A DNA stretch of 64,000 bases from Haploplasma axanthum (GTDB lineage Bacteria > Bacillota_I > Bacilli_A > Acholeplasmatales > Acholeplasmataceae): NCBI RefSeq assembly GCF_900660745.1, contig NZ_LR215048.1, positions 434,001-498,000 of the forward strand, given 5' to 3'. Shown here one piece after another: positions 36,671 through 46,737 of this stretch (its first letter is position 1; every line of letters starts with the position of its first letter). The notes beneath the pieces are model-generated. The model worked only from the letters and a program-made list of their open reading frames with translations. It made no database searches and was not told where the DNA came from. Both the position numbers and the translations under genes were made by a program.

Positions 36671-39313
36671 ATGAAGAAATTTATTTCAGGGTTAAGTATT
36701 TTACTTTTAACTTTATTTTTAGTTTCATGTGGTAAAAAAGATGTATATTTTACAGTAACTTTTGACACGGATGGTGGTACACCATTGGTTGAAAAAAGAG
36801 AAGTTTTAAGCGATTCATTAACTGAAAAACCAAGTGATGATCCATTTAAAGAGGGATTTGAATTTAGATTTTGGGTTAATAGTAAGACAAATGAAGAATG
36901 GATTTTTGAAAGTAATAAAGTTTTAGAAGAAACAGCACTAATTGCTAAATATGAGATTTTAAATGAGAATATAACTTATACAGTTACTTTTGATTTAGGT
37001 TATGATGGAGCGGTTGCAATTAATCCTCAAGAAATTGTTGAAAATGGAAAAATAGAAAATATTTCTAATCCTACAAGAGTTGGTTATACATTTGTTGGAT
37101 GGTATATACTAGAGGAGAAAGTTTCGTTTGAAACATATTTAGTTAACTCAGATATAACATTAGTGGCTAAATGGAATAAAGATGATAATGGTACTGATCC
37201 AATTGAAGATGAGAAAATTTTAGTAACATTTGATTATGGATATGATAATAAAGTTAAGACCGTTGAAATAAAATATGAAACATCAATAACTGAACCTGAT
37301 GTACCAGTAAGAGATGGTTATACATTCTTAGGTTGGTATGATAGCCAAGAAGATACGATTTATAATTTTGCAAATGAAGTATATGAAGAAATAACACTTA
37401 TAGCTAAATGGACTTTAAATGTTGAGATACCAGCAGATTATACTGAACAAAAAGGATATCAAACTGGTTTTGAAGCAAATGAAGGTTTTGAAAATAGTAC
37501 AGTATATAATGAACTTAAGTATGGTGGAACAAGTGAAGAACAATGGAGAATTTTTTACGGTTCGGCATCAATTGGTTCAACAACAGTTATCCCTATTACA
37601 GGGGAGCAATCAATACAACTTAGATATTACTCTAATACCCCAACATCTAAGCCATATATTGAAACAATGTTTTCAACAGAGTTTTTAACAAGAATTGTAT
37701 TTAGCGCTAAATCAAATGTTGCTGGAACTAAATTAAAAGTATTATATTCACTTGTTGAAGGTGAATATGAAGGGGTACAAAATCATGGTGGCTTATACGA
37801 ATTAACGACTGAAAATGCAACATACACTAGTACTATCCCAAATCATTTTAAAAAAGGAAATGTTTTTGTAAGATTTGAAATGGTAACAACATCAGAAACA
37901 GAAAATAAAACTAATATTCAATTAGATGATGTAGAGTTTTATAATATGAAGAAACAAGAAGCATCATATACTGTTAAGTTTGAAACTAATGGTGGTACAA
38001 ATATTAATGATCAAGAAGTATTATTTGGCGACACTGTAGATTTAAGCGTTATAACAAGTCGTAATGGATATGATTTTGCTGGATGGTTTACAGATAAAAA
38101 TTTAGAAAATGAGTTTAATGAAGAAATAGAAATTAAAGATAACATAACTTTATATGCAAAATGGATAAAAATAGAGAACTATTTTGAAGGCGAATTTAAG
38201 TTTACAGGTAAAACTAAATTTGAAGATAAGAAAATATACTTGGAATTTGCATTTTATGTTCTTGATGAAATAATTGATTTATCAACAATGGCTAAAAAAG
38301 AATTATTAATAAATGGTACTATAACTGGGTTTGAATTAGTTGATAAATTAATATTAATTGATTTAGAGACTAAAGGTGAAATCTATTTCAAATTTATTGA
38401 TACTGATGAATATGTATATGACTCTTACTTGGTATTAGATAATTATTTTGATGAATTAAATATAGTTAATACTGGAAAAGAACCAAGCAAGTATATTTTA
38501 AGTGATGAATTATATTATGTAGAATATGAAATAAAAGATATAAATCTTGAAGAAGTTGAAAGTATTTATTATTTTAATACAGAATGGGTTAAGAAAGATA
38601 ATTTAGAGATTAATCATTATGAAATTGCATCTAGTGAAACTGGATATAGAAAAGTATTAGTTGTTGGCAAAGATGGTTCATTAAATTTAGCAACATTTGC
38701 ACACTCAGAATATAATCTTATTACTTTTGTTAATGAAGGTGTAGAATCGTATAAACATGTTTTAAATGGAAGTAAAGTAGTAAAACCAAATGTAACAGCG
38801 CCAGAAGGTAAAAAAGTAGTTTGGTTAGATGATAAAGAAAATGTATTTGATTTTAATACACCAATTAGTGATGATATAGCACTTACTTTAAGTTTTATTG
38901 ATTCAGTAGAAAATGAGAAATTTAGAATTACTATTAATGTTAAAAAAACAAATACTAATGCATTAACTGCAACTGAGATAAATGAAACATTAAATACTAC
39001 GCTATTTTTAAACTCAGTTTCGGCTTTCTTTGATACTGATGGGGATAAGATTGTTCTTAAACTAGGGTCAAGTAGTAAAAATGGTTCAGTGAAACTTAGT
39101 GTAGAAGGTATATCAAGAATTGAATTAGTTGCTCGTGTTTATAAAACGGATAAGTCAATTATAGTTGTTAATGGGGAACAAAAAGAATTATCAACAGAGT
39201 TGGTTACGTATAGTTTTTTAATAACAGGTAATGAAATTATTATTGAAAACATGAAAACGCCAAGTGGTGCTAAAAATAGAGTTAATATTCATGAAATCAT
39301 TTTTTATGGATAA
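36671..39313 (+). CDS. InlB-repeat surface lipoprotein, 880 aa
   Basis: Predicted to be lipid-anchored outside the cell: hydrophobic signal with the lipobox LVSC and Cys20. Three Listeria-Bacteroides (InlB B-type) repeats of about 70 residues follow (about 25-260), each ending near GYTFVGWY...ITLVAKW. A beta-sandwich-like segment (about 265-440) contains YQTGFEANEGFE and IQLDDVEFYN, reminiscent of carbohydrate-binding modules. A fourth InlB repeat (about 445-510) and further beta-rich segments follow, ending in a second module with VNIHEIIFYG. GTG 36665 is in frame, but AAGGAG at 36656-36661 fits ATG 36671. No enzyme motif is seen; an adhesin or binding role is inference. Confidence 0.8.
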   Translation: MKKFISGLSILLLTLFLVSCGKKDVYFTVTFDTDGGTPLVEKREVLSDSLTEKPSDDPFKEGFEFRFWVNSKTNEEWIFESNKVLEETALIAKYEILNENITYTVTFDLGYDGAVAINPQEIVENGKIENISNPTRVGYTFVGWYILEEKVSFETYLVNSDITLVAKWNKDDNGTDPIEDEKILVTFDYGYDNKVKTVEIKYETSITEPDVPVRDGYTFLGWYDSQEDTIYNFANEVYEEITLIAKWTLNVEIPADYTEQKGYQTGFEANEGFENSTVYNELKYGGTSEEQWRIFYGSASIGSTTVIPITGEQSIQLRYYSNTPTSKPYIETMFSTEFLTRIVFSAKSNVAGTKLKVLYSLVEGEYEGVQNHGGLYELTTENATYTSTIPNHFKKGNVFVRFEMVTTSETENKTNIQLDDVEFYNMKKQEASYTVKFETNGGTNINDQEVLFGDTVDLSVITSRNGYDFAGWFTDKNLENEFNEEIEIKDNITLYAKWIKIENYFEGEFKFTGKTKFEDKKIYLEFAFYVLDEIIDLSTMAKKELLINGTITGFELVDKLILIDLETKGEIYFKFIDTDEYVYDSYLVLDNYFDELNIVNTGKEPSKYILSDELYYVEYEIKDINLEEVESIYYFNTEWVKKDNLEINHYEIASSETGYRKVLVVGKDGSLNLATFAHSEYNLITFVNEGVESYKHVLNGSKVVKPNVTAPEGKKVVWLDDKENVFDFNTPISDDIALTLSFIDSVENEKFRITINVKKTNTNALTATEINETLNTTLFLNSVSAFFDTDGDKIVLKLGSSSKNGSVKLSVEGISRIELVARVYKTDKSIIVVNGEQKELSTELVTYSFLITGNEIIIENMKTPSGAKNRVNIHEIIFYG

Positions 39314-39355
39314 GAGTGTTTTAATAAGCTAATAAATATATTAAAAAACAAGAAA

Positions 39356-39396
39356 AAGAAGCTTTATGTATAAAAGTTGTAAAGTTTCTTTTTTTG
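39356..39396 (+). terminator. Terminator of the 880-aa lipoprotein gene
   Basis: AAGAAGCTTTA (39356-39366) pairs over 11 bp with TAAAGTTTCTT (39380-39390), one G-U pair, T run to 39396. Confidence 0.82.
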
Positions 39397-39418
39397 CATT
39401 TTTTTCCTATTATATCTA

Positions 39419-39427
39419 TGATATAAT
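39419..39427 (+). promoter_or_regulatory. Extended -10 promoter of the giant lipoprotein gene
   Basis: TGATATAAT, a perfect TGn-extended -10, 36 bases before the ATG at 39463. The nearest TTGCAT is 22 bases away, too far for a normal spacer. Confidence 0.62.
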
Positions 39428-39462
39428 TTGCTTATAAAACATAAAGGGAGCGAACACGAATA

Positions 39463-42400
39463 ATGAGAAAACGATTATTAAGTCTAGTATTAGTTGTATT
39501 TGGTTTAATGATTCTTTCAGCATGTACTGATAAAAAGATTGATTTAGATACAGTTGCTGATGAATTAGTGAATATTTACCAGTCAGGTGATAGTGAGAAG
39601 AATGTTACAAAGGATTTGAATTTAAAGACAACAACAACAATATCAAATGATGTTGTCATTTCTTGGAACAGTTCTAATCAAGATATAGTATCAAACAATG
39701 GTAAGGTAAATAGACCAAATGATAATGATGTTAATGTAGAATTAGTTTTAACGGTTAGTTATGAATCATTAGAAGCAAAAAGAACATTTAATCTTGTTGT
39801 TAAAAAGACAGAAGATGTAATTGTTGAAAAAGTTTCTGTTAGTTTTGACTACTGGTATGAAAATGCGCCATCAGGATTAGTTATAGAAATTGATAAGAAT
39901 ACTAAAGTTACTCAAATTGAAGATCCAATAAGAGTTGGATATAAATTTGTTGGATGGTTTAATGGCGAAGAAAAATACGATTTTAATTTAAACGTTAGTG
40001 CTGATTTAGATCTTGTTGCTAGATGGGAAAGATTTCTTGATATTACGCTCCCAGAAAGTGTTACTACAAGTGTAATTGAGATTATTAGAGGTACAGAAGT
40101 AACATTAACAGTAAACGTTCCAAATGGTAAGGAATTAGTAAGTCTAAAAGTTAATGAGCAAATTGTTGAAGTTACTAATAACAAATATACTTTTATAGCT
40201 ACTGAAGACATTATAGTTTTAGTAGAATTTAAAGACATTGAAGTTGTTGAAACATACAGTATAGAACTACCTGATACAGTAGTTGCAAATGTAAGTGATT
40301 TAACTAAAGTAACAGAGGGGACAAGTGTTACTTTAACAGTAAATATTCCAGAAGGTAAGGAATTAGTAAGTCTAAAAGTTAATGAGGAAACTGTTGAAGT
40401 TACTAATAACAAGTATACTTTTATAGCTACTGAAGACATTATAGTTTTAGTAGAATTTAAAGATATTGTTGTTGGTGAGACATATAGCATAGAACTACCT
40501 GATACAGTAGTTGCAAATGTAAATGATTTAACTAAAGTAGCAGAGGGGACAAGTGTTACTTTAACAGTAAATGTTCCAGAAGGTAAAGAATTAGTAAGTC
40601 TAAAAGTTAATGAGGAAACTGTTGAAGTTACTAATAACAAGTATACTTTTATAGCTACTGAAGACATTATAGTTTTAGTAGAATTTAAAGATATTGTTGT
40701 TGGTGAGACATATAGCATAGAACTACCTGATACAGTAGTTGCAAATGTAAATGATTTAACTAAAGTAACAGAGGGGACAAGTGTTACTTTAACAGTAAAT
40801 ATTCCAGAAGGTAAGGAATTAGTAAGTCTAAAAGTTAACGAAGAAACTGTTGAAGTTACTAATAATAAATATACTTTCGTAATTACTACTGATGTTATAG
40901 TATTAGTAGAATTTAAAGATATTGTAGTTGGTGAGACATATAGCATAGAACTACCTGATACAGTAGTTGCAAATGTAAATGATTTAACTAAAGTAGCAGA
41001 GGGGACAAGTGTTACTTTAACAGTAAATGTTCCAAATGGTAAGGAATTAGTAGAACTTATTGTTGATGGAAACAAAGTAGAAGTTACTAATAATCAATAT
41101 ACTTTTGAAATTACTAAAGATATAGTTGTAAGTGTTGAATATAAAAATGCACCAATCTATTATACAATTACGTTACCTGAATGGGTTATAAGTAGTGCAG
41201 GAACTAGAGTTTTAGAAAATACTGAAACAGGATTAACAATAATAAATATTCCTCAGTTTGATTTGTATTACTCACTATTATTAAATGGTAAAAAAGTAAA
41301 TGTTGAAGAAGAAAAATATTATAATTTTGTTGTTACAGAAAATATTGAAATAAAAATAGAATTTAATTTAGATAAGATAGAAATAACACCGATTTTGGAA
41401 GCTCAAAATAGTGAAAATGGCGATGTATTTATTGCAGGAATTCTTTCAAAAAAAGTTGGTCAGTATAAATATCAAGTAACAAATCAAGAAGGAAGTATTG
41501 AAGTTAGTGTTTATGAAGATCAAGCAGAAGATGTTTTAGAATACTTAGATGCATTGATTGGAAAGAAAGTTATATTAAAAACAGACAAATACGATGATTT
41601 TATATATATATATTACACTGCTGATGTTTTAGAATATGATTATGTTGAAAAAGAAAAATATGATGTTACATTTAATACAAATGGTGGAAGTCAATTAGAA
41701 AGTATTAAAGTTGTTGAAGGCAAGAAAATAACTAAACCTTCAAATCCTGAAAAACTTAATAGTATTTTTGTAGGATGGTTTAGTGATGAAGAATTAACAG
41801 TAGCATGGGATTTTGATCAAGTTGTTAACAGTGCTGTTACATTATATGCAAAATGGGATTTAGTTTCATTTACAAAGAGTAATGTATTTACAATAAGCGA
41901 AGACGGAAAAATAATCTACCAAGCAATAACTGTATTAGTTAATGGAGTTAAGATTCTTGTTACTGATGCTACAGAGTTATTATTAATAGATGGTAGTTTA
42001 TATGTTAATGCTTTAGAAGATAAAACATATGAAGATATCTTAGAAATAAATGGTGAATTAATTACTGTTTCTTATTCATTTGAAAAAGAAATAGTTGAAG
42101 TAACTTCAGCTGCAATAAGTGGAGAATTCAAATATAATAGTGAATTAGGAAAATTCTACAAAGGATATAATGTTTTAGTTGATGGAAACATATTGGAAAT
42201 AAAAGATCCAGAGTTTGTTTTAACAGCAAGAAAAAATCAAGATGTTTGGACTAAGGGAATATTAACAAATACTGGAAGTGGTGTTTGGTTTGATTCAAAT
42301 AAGGAACAAGGTTTATATGAGTTTGTTGCTATTGACAAAGATGGATTAATATATTTAACAACTATCGATTTTACTTTTGAAAGTAAGACATATGAAGTTG

Positions 42401-45330
42401 ATTCTGTTGAAGCATTGTTAAATGTAGTCGAAATTAATAAAAATGAAACTGAAACAACTATTATTTTAATTAACGATATTGTTTTTGAAGTAGAGAGAGA
42501 AATTAGGTTTATTAATAAAGTTACAATTACTGGTGGTAAAGAGTTAAAGAATGTTTATCTTGAAGTTATTGAAGGTTCAAATATTGAAGGGATAACAGTT
42601 ACTGAACCGGAAAAAACAAGACACACTGTTATATTTGAAAGTGAAGGATTAGAAATTGAAAAAGTAAATGTCATTGAAGGACAAAAAGTAGCAGCAATTG
42701 CAAATCCTGAAAGACAAGGTTATATATTTGCTGGATGGTTAAACAATGATACAATATTTAATTTTGATACTGAAATCAATAGTAACATAACACTTACTGC
42801 TAAGTGGGATAATGAATCTATTAGTGGGGTATTAGAAAGTATTGAAGCCAATTCGAAAACAATTACAATTACTTTCACAAGTGCAGTTAAATTTAAGGGA
42901 ATTAGATTAGAAGAATTAGATTTAACAAGTGCTGATACTAAGTTTGAATTACTAAATAGTTTATTCTTTATATACAGTTATACACAACAACAAGAGCGTG
43001 AAGTCTTAAGTTCAGCTTTAATGAATATTGAAAATGTTCAAATTATCACAAGTAAAGATAGTATTAAAATTACACTTGGTGATAATGTATTCAATAGAGA
43101 ATTCTATAAACAAATAGTTAATGAAGAAAGATATGAAAATGGTATTTATAGAATGACAGTTGAAAGATTAGAATATAATGATTTCACACATGCCATTAAT
43201 GACTCTAAAGTAGTAGGTGGACAAGAAAATACATCATTTAGAGTTAAATTCTCACTTCCATTTGCTAATGGCGTGGTTGATCTTGATGGTACATTAAATG
43301 CAATATTCCAAACAAAGGAACAAGCAGAAAATGATAGTGCAACTGATCCTAAAGTGGATAAGTATGCACCTCAAATTGAAGAAGCTGAATTTAATATAGT
43401 TAATGGAAGATTAGTATTAGTTGTAAAAGCATATGATGAAAACTTGAAAGAATTAGAAATAGATCATAATTTAGAAAGATTAGCTGAATTACCAGAGTTT
43501 AGTGTTTATGCAGATAGCACTAATCCTTATGGAGATAGTAAGAATGCATTTGAACAACTTGGGGTAATAGTTACATTTAAAGATGGTGAATGGACAATTA
43601 CATTCGGTGAATCAAGAGAAGAAATTATTAAGAATAATACAAATAAATTTGTTGTATACTTTGTTGTTAGTGATTATGCTGGAAATAAATTTGGATCAAT
43701 GGATCCAACAACACCAGGAAATACAATTGAAATAAATGTATATAATGTTTCAACTACTATTTATGAAGACGTTATAGAGAAAAAAGTTTTTGAAGGTGAA
43801 AAATTAGATTTAGAAGCTCCTAAATCAAATGATGAATATATGTTCGAATTTGATGCTTGGTACCTTGATAATACAAAATACGACGTTAATGAACCAGTGA
43901 ACAGTGATTTAGCTCTTGTTGCTAAATTTAATGAAATAGTATATTTAACAATTGAAGAAGTACTAGCATTAGGAAAAGGAAAAGATGTTAAAGTTAGAGC
44001 AATACTAGAAAAGAGAGTAAAAGATAGTAATTTTGATATTATTGATAGCACAGGACGTATAAGAATATATAAGAGTAAAAGTGATAGTGAACTTAGTAAT
44101 GCTATAGGAAAAGAAGTAATTATTATAGGAACAAGAGATGTATATGACAGAGAACAAGTACAGCAAATTGCATGGACTGAAATTAAAATTCTTGATTTAA
44201 CTGATGAAAGAAAATTACACTATGTATCAAATAGTGATTTAACAGAGGTAAGAAAGTTCGAAGTTGAAATGGGTTCTGAAGTTATGTTGCCAACTGAAAT
44301 TACTAAACTTGGAATAAAAGTTGATATTGAATGGAACTTAGATGAATTTGTAACAGATAATAAGTTTAATAGTGTAACAGAAAGTAAAACAGTTGAATTA
44401 GTTGGGTATTTAATAAGTGGAGATGCTAGAAAAGAAATAAAAGCAGAGTTAATAATTAAAAAAGTTGCATTCCATGAAATTACTTTTAAAGTAGAAGGAT
44501 TTGAAGATATTATTGTTACATATAAAGAAGATGAAGATATTAAATCTCCAAACTTTAGTTTACCAGAAGGAAAGAGAATAACTGGCTGGTATTTAGATTT
44601 AGAACTTACTGAAGTATATGAGTTTGGAAAAGCAACTAGTGCTCTAATAATCTATGGTAAAGTAGAAGAAACAAGCTATTTAATTGTTACATACAATTTA
44701 AATGGTGGAAACTTTGAAGAAGGTATTGTTCCAAAGACTGAATATATTAATGATGAAAAATTAGTAAAACCTGAAAATCCAGTTCGTGAAGGCTTTGCTT
44801 TTGTTGGATGGTTTAGAGATGAATTACTTCAAACAGAATGGATTTTTATTGATGATGAAATTAATAGCAATATTACTCTATATGCTAAATGGGAAGAAAA
44901 AAATGAAGAAATAAATACTTATGATTTGGATTTTATAAATGTTAATTATCCAACTAGTTATTCGTCAGGAAAGTACAGTGTAAAAAATTTAATCAATGGT
45001 GAACAAACTGAGATTGTTACATTTGATAAAGTATTTAAAGATAATGGTGCTAGACTTAACAAAAAAGGATCAATTGTTATAGAATTAGAATCAAAGATTA
45101 AAAGAATAGAAATAAAAATTGCTATATGGACTGTAAAAGAAACTACTTCTATAGAATTTCAAACTATCGATGGATCTAGTTGGAAAAAAGAATTTGAATT
45201 AATAGAAAAAATGAATAGTCCTAAGGACAAACAATATGTTTCAATTGTACTTGAAGGTCTTGATATTGATAGATTTAAATTATATAGTGATGGAAGATTT
45301 TTAGTTCAAAATATTAAAATTTGGCAATAG
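39463..45330 (+). CDS. Giant mosaic surface lipoprotein, 1955 aa
   Basis: Signal with lipobox LSAC, Cys21. A bacterial Ig-like domain (about 25-125, ISWNSSNQDIVSNNGKV) is followed by an InlB repeat (about 127-185). A tandem array of divergent InlB-type repeats of 76 residues comes next (about 190-640), with the consensus TYSIELPDTVVANVNDL, four of them nearly identical. Further on are more InlB repeats (near 730, 1060, 1440 and 1750), OB-like segments (ILSKKVGQYKYQV; ILEKRVKDSNFDI) and a C-terminal beta module (from 1830). It is strongly acidic and has only the lipidation cysteine region near the N-terminus. No catalytic motif is visible; binding to polymers or cells is inference. Confidence 0.8.
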   Translation: MRKRLLSLVLVVFGLMILSACTDKKIDLDTVADELVNIYQSGDSEKNVTKDLNLKTTTTISNDVVISWNSSNQDIVSNNGKVNRPNDNDVNVELVLTVSYESLEAKRTFNLVVKKTEDVIVEKVSVSFDYWYENAPSGLVIEIDKNTKVTQIEDPIRVGYKFVGWFNGEEKYDFNLNVSADLDLVARWERFLDITLPESVTTSVIEIIRGTEVTLTVNVPNGKELVSLKVNEQIVEVTNNKYTFIATEDIIVLVEFKDIEVVETYSIELPDTVVANVSDLTKVTEGTSVTLTVNIPEGKELVSLKVNEETVEVTNNKYTFIATEDIIVLVEFKDIVVGETYSIELPDTVVANVNDLTKVAEGTSVTLTVNVPEGKELVSLKVNEETVEVTNNKYTFIATEDIIVLVEFKDIVVGETYSIELPDTVVANVNDLTKVTEGTSVTLTVNIPEGKELVSLKVNEETVEVTNNKYTFVITTDVIVLVEFKDIVVGETYSIELPDTVVANVNDLTKVAEGTSVTLTVNVPNGKELVELIVDGNKVEVTNNQYTFEITKDIVVSVEYKNAPIYYTITLPEWVISSAGTRVLENTETGLTIINIPQFDLYYSLLLNGKKVNVEEEKYYNFVVTENIEIKIEFNLDKIEITPILEAQNSENGDVFIAGILSKKVGQYKYQVTNQEGSIEVSVYEDQAEDVLEYLDALIGKKVILKTDKYDDFIYIYYTADVLEYDYVEKEKYDVTFNTNGGSQLESIKVVEGKKITKPSNPEKLNSIFVGWFSDEELTVAWDFDQVVNSAVTLYAKWDLVSFTKSNVFTISEDGKIIYQAITVLVNGVKILVTDATELLLIDGSLYVNALEDKTYEDILEINGELITVSYSFEKEIVEVTSAAISGEFKYNSELGKFYKGYNVLVDGNILEIKDPEFVLTARKNQDVWTKGILTNTGSGVWFDSNKEQGLYEFVAIDKDGLIYLTTIDFTFESKTYEVDSVEALLNVVEINKNETETTIILINDIVFEVEREIRFINKVTITGGKELKNVYLEVIEGSNIEGITVTEPEKTRHTVIFESEGLEIEKVNVIEGQKVAAIANPERQGYIFAGWLNNDTIFNFDTEINSNITLTAKWDNESISGVLESIEANSKTITITFTSAVKFKGIRLEELDLTSADTKFELLNSLFFIYSYTQQQEREVLSSALMNIENVQIITSKDSIKITLGDNVFNREFYKQIVNEERYENGIYRMTVERLEYNDFTHAINDSKVVGGQENTSFRVKFSLPFANGVVDLDGTLNAIFQTKEQAENDSATDPKVDKYAPQIEEAEFNIVNGRLVLVVKAYDENLKELEIDHNLERLAELPEFSVYADSTNPYGDSKNAFEQLGVIVTFKDGEWTITFGESREEIIKNNTNKFVVYFVVSDYAGNKFGSMDPTTPGNTIEINVYNVSTTIYEDVIEKKVFEGEKLDLEAPKSNDEYMFEFDAWYLDNTKYDVNEPVNSDLALVAKFNEIVYLTIEEVLALGKGKDVKVRAILEKRVKDSNFDIIDSTGRIRIYKSKSDSELSNAIGKEVIIIGTRDVYDREQVQQIAWTEIKILDLTDERKLHYVSNSDLTEVRKFEVEMGSEVMLPTEITKLGIKVDIEWNLDEFVTDNKFNSVTESKTVELVGYLISGDARKEIKAELIIKKVAFHEITFKVEGFEDIIVTYKEDEDIKSPNFSLPEGKRITGWYLDLELTEVYEFGKATSALIIYGKVEETSYLIVTYNLNGGNFEEGIVPKTEYINDEKLVKPENPVREGFAFVGWFRDELLQTEWIFIDDEINSNITLYAKWEEKNEEINTYDLDFINVNYPTSYSSGKYSVKNLINGEQTEIVTFDKVFKDNGARLNKKGSIVIELESKIKRIEIKIAIWTVKETTSIEFQTIDGSSWKKEFELIEKMNSPKDKQYVSIVLEGLDIDRFKLYSDGRFLVQNIKIWQ
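40252..41163 (+). repeat. Four tandem 228-bp coding repeats in the giant lipoprotein
   Basis: Units begin at 40252, 40480, 40708 and 40936. The second and third are almost identical at the DNA level, and the fourth changes after its first half. A more divergent unit precedes (from 40033) and another follows. The period keeps the frame (76 codons). Confidence 0.93.
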
Positions 45331-45441
45331 GATTACAAATAGTATAAACGTGACCTGCTGTCTTAATATGAGATAAATATTAGTGATTTAAATAGTAAAA
45401 AGGAATTATGTAGAAGAGAAAATAGTAAGATATATAAAGAT

Positions 45442-45467
45442 AAAGGGACAAAATTTGTCCCTTTTTA
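45442..45467. terminator. Bidirectional terminator between giant lipoprotein and nuclease gene
   Basis: AAAGGGACAA pairs with TTGTCCCTTT, with T runs on both strands. It serves the plus-strand gene ending at 45330 and the minus-strand gene ending at 45470. Confidence 0.8.
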
Positions 45468-45469
45468 CT

Positions 45470-46726
45470 TTAATTATTAAGTTTATAGTGTTCTGGCCAT
45501 ACTAGATATACTAAGTCTGGGAAATCAATGAATGGATTTCTATTTCCTTGAAAACCAAATAAAACTTCATTTCTATGAATCTCAAACTCATCAACTGGGT
45601 CTTCTAAATGCCATTTAAGAAGTTGCATAAATCCGTCATTTTCGAAAACTGTTCGATATTCATTTCCTTTATTATTAAGATTTGCTTTAACATTATTATT
45701 TGAAAAATCTAAGGCATCTTTAACCATAATCATCATATAAAAATAAATTCTTGCTGTATCGCCTTTATGATCATCACCCGGATAAAAGCGTTTAGCTGTT
45801 TTGTCTAATTCCCATCCACCATTTTTATCAAAGTAACCATAATTTGATCTTGCACTATTTGTACTTGTTTTACTGACTCTTAAGTTATGAACATCACCTT
45901 TATTCTTTGAATATCCAGGATAGCCGATATACCAAGATTTTGGCATTACATGTTCTTTATTACCGAAACTTGAAATACCATCATATATCGTCCAAAGTTT
46001 TTTAGTAACAGGGCTAGTATCTGCTTCAGTTAAAATACTGTTTAAGCCACTGCCATAATTTCTAATGTTAGTACCATCATAAAGTCTAGTATTTAGTTTG
46101 TTGATAAGTAATTGACCTAATAGACCATCAAGACCATAACCTTGATAGTATTTAATACTATCGAAGTTAACATTAATTCCATCAGGATTTGGTAGTGCTT
46201 TAAATACACCGTAGAGAATTAGGTTTGTATTTAGTGGTAAAGTATAATCAAATTCAGTGCCGTTTATTTTTGTAGACCAATGAAGAAATTGATCTTTATT
46301 ACTTTCTGTATAGTAAGAATTCATTTCTGATTTTGATAATAAGCTGTTCTTAGGCATATTAAACTCTTTATATATTTGATTATTTATATATAGACTAATC
46401 TTATAGTCTGTATTAGGAGTAGGAATTGGATTACCATTATCGTTGTTAGAATATACAGCATATAACTCTAAATCACTAGTTATAGGTAGTTCAAAGGTAT
46501 ATTTAACACCATCTTTGGAAGTAGACCAATATTTGAAATTATCTTTTGTAATCAAAGTATCAAATTCTTCTTTACTTAGTGAGTTACCATGTTCAACAAA
46601 ATAGTTATTGATCAATGAATTATTATCATAGACTTTAATAGTGTATGTTTTTGAGGGCTCTTTACCACAACTAACTAAGATGATAGAAGAAGTTATTAAT
46701 AAAATTAGATATAGTATTTTTTTCAT
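45470..46726 (-). CDS. Endonuclease I-family lipoprotein (copy 1)
   Basis: Predicted lipid-anchored extracellular nuclease of 418 residues. Lipobox LVSC (Cys20), two InlB-like repeats (about 27-95 and 105-177), then an endonuclease I (EndA/NucM/Vvn type) beta-beta-alpha-metal domain (about 190-410). Active-site elements are complete: NKEHVMPKSW with E258-H259, GDVHNLR with H280-N281, the Asn290 region, YPGDDHKGD and QGNRNPFIDFPDLV. These enzymes cut DNA and RNA without strong sequence preference. Last gene of a three-nuclease minus-strand cluster, 11 bases after copy 2. AAAGGA precedes the ATG. Confidence 0.9.
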   Translation of the reverse strand: MKKILYLILLITSSIILVSCGKEPSKTYTIKVYDNNSLINNYFVEHGNSLSKEEFDTLITKDNFKYWSTSKDGVKYTFELPITSDLELYAVYSNNDNGNPIPTPNTDYKISLYINNQIYKEFNMPKNSLLSKSEMNSYYTESNKDQFLHWSTKINGTEFDYTLPLNTNLILYGVFKALPNPDGINVNFDSIKYYQGYGLDGLLGQLLINKLNTRLYDGTNIRNYGSGLNSILTEADTSPVTKKLWTIYDGISSFGNKEHVMPKSWYIGYPGYSKNKGDVHNLRVSKTSTNSARSNYGYFDKNGGWELDKTAKRFYPGDDHKGDTARIYFYMMIMVKDALDFSNNNVKANLNNKGNEYRTVFENDGFMQLLKWHLEDPVDEFEIHRNEVLFGFQGNRNPFIDFPDLVYLVWPEHYKLNN

Positions 46727-46737
46727 GTTTTTTTCCT

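Noticed and set aside
39912-41075. Long minus-strand reading frame (387 codons) opposite the giant lipoprotein repeats
   Set aside because: It is the mirror of the tandem repeats in a biased codon composition. It has no ribosome binding site, promoter or recognisable domain.
40252-41163. CRISPR or other non-coding repeat array
   Set aside because: The 228-bp units are contiguous, in frame and coding, with no spacers.
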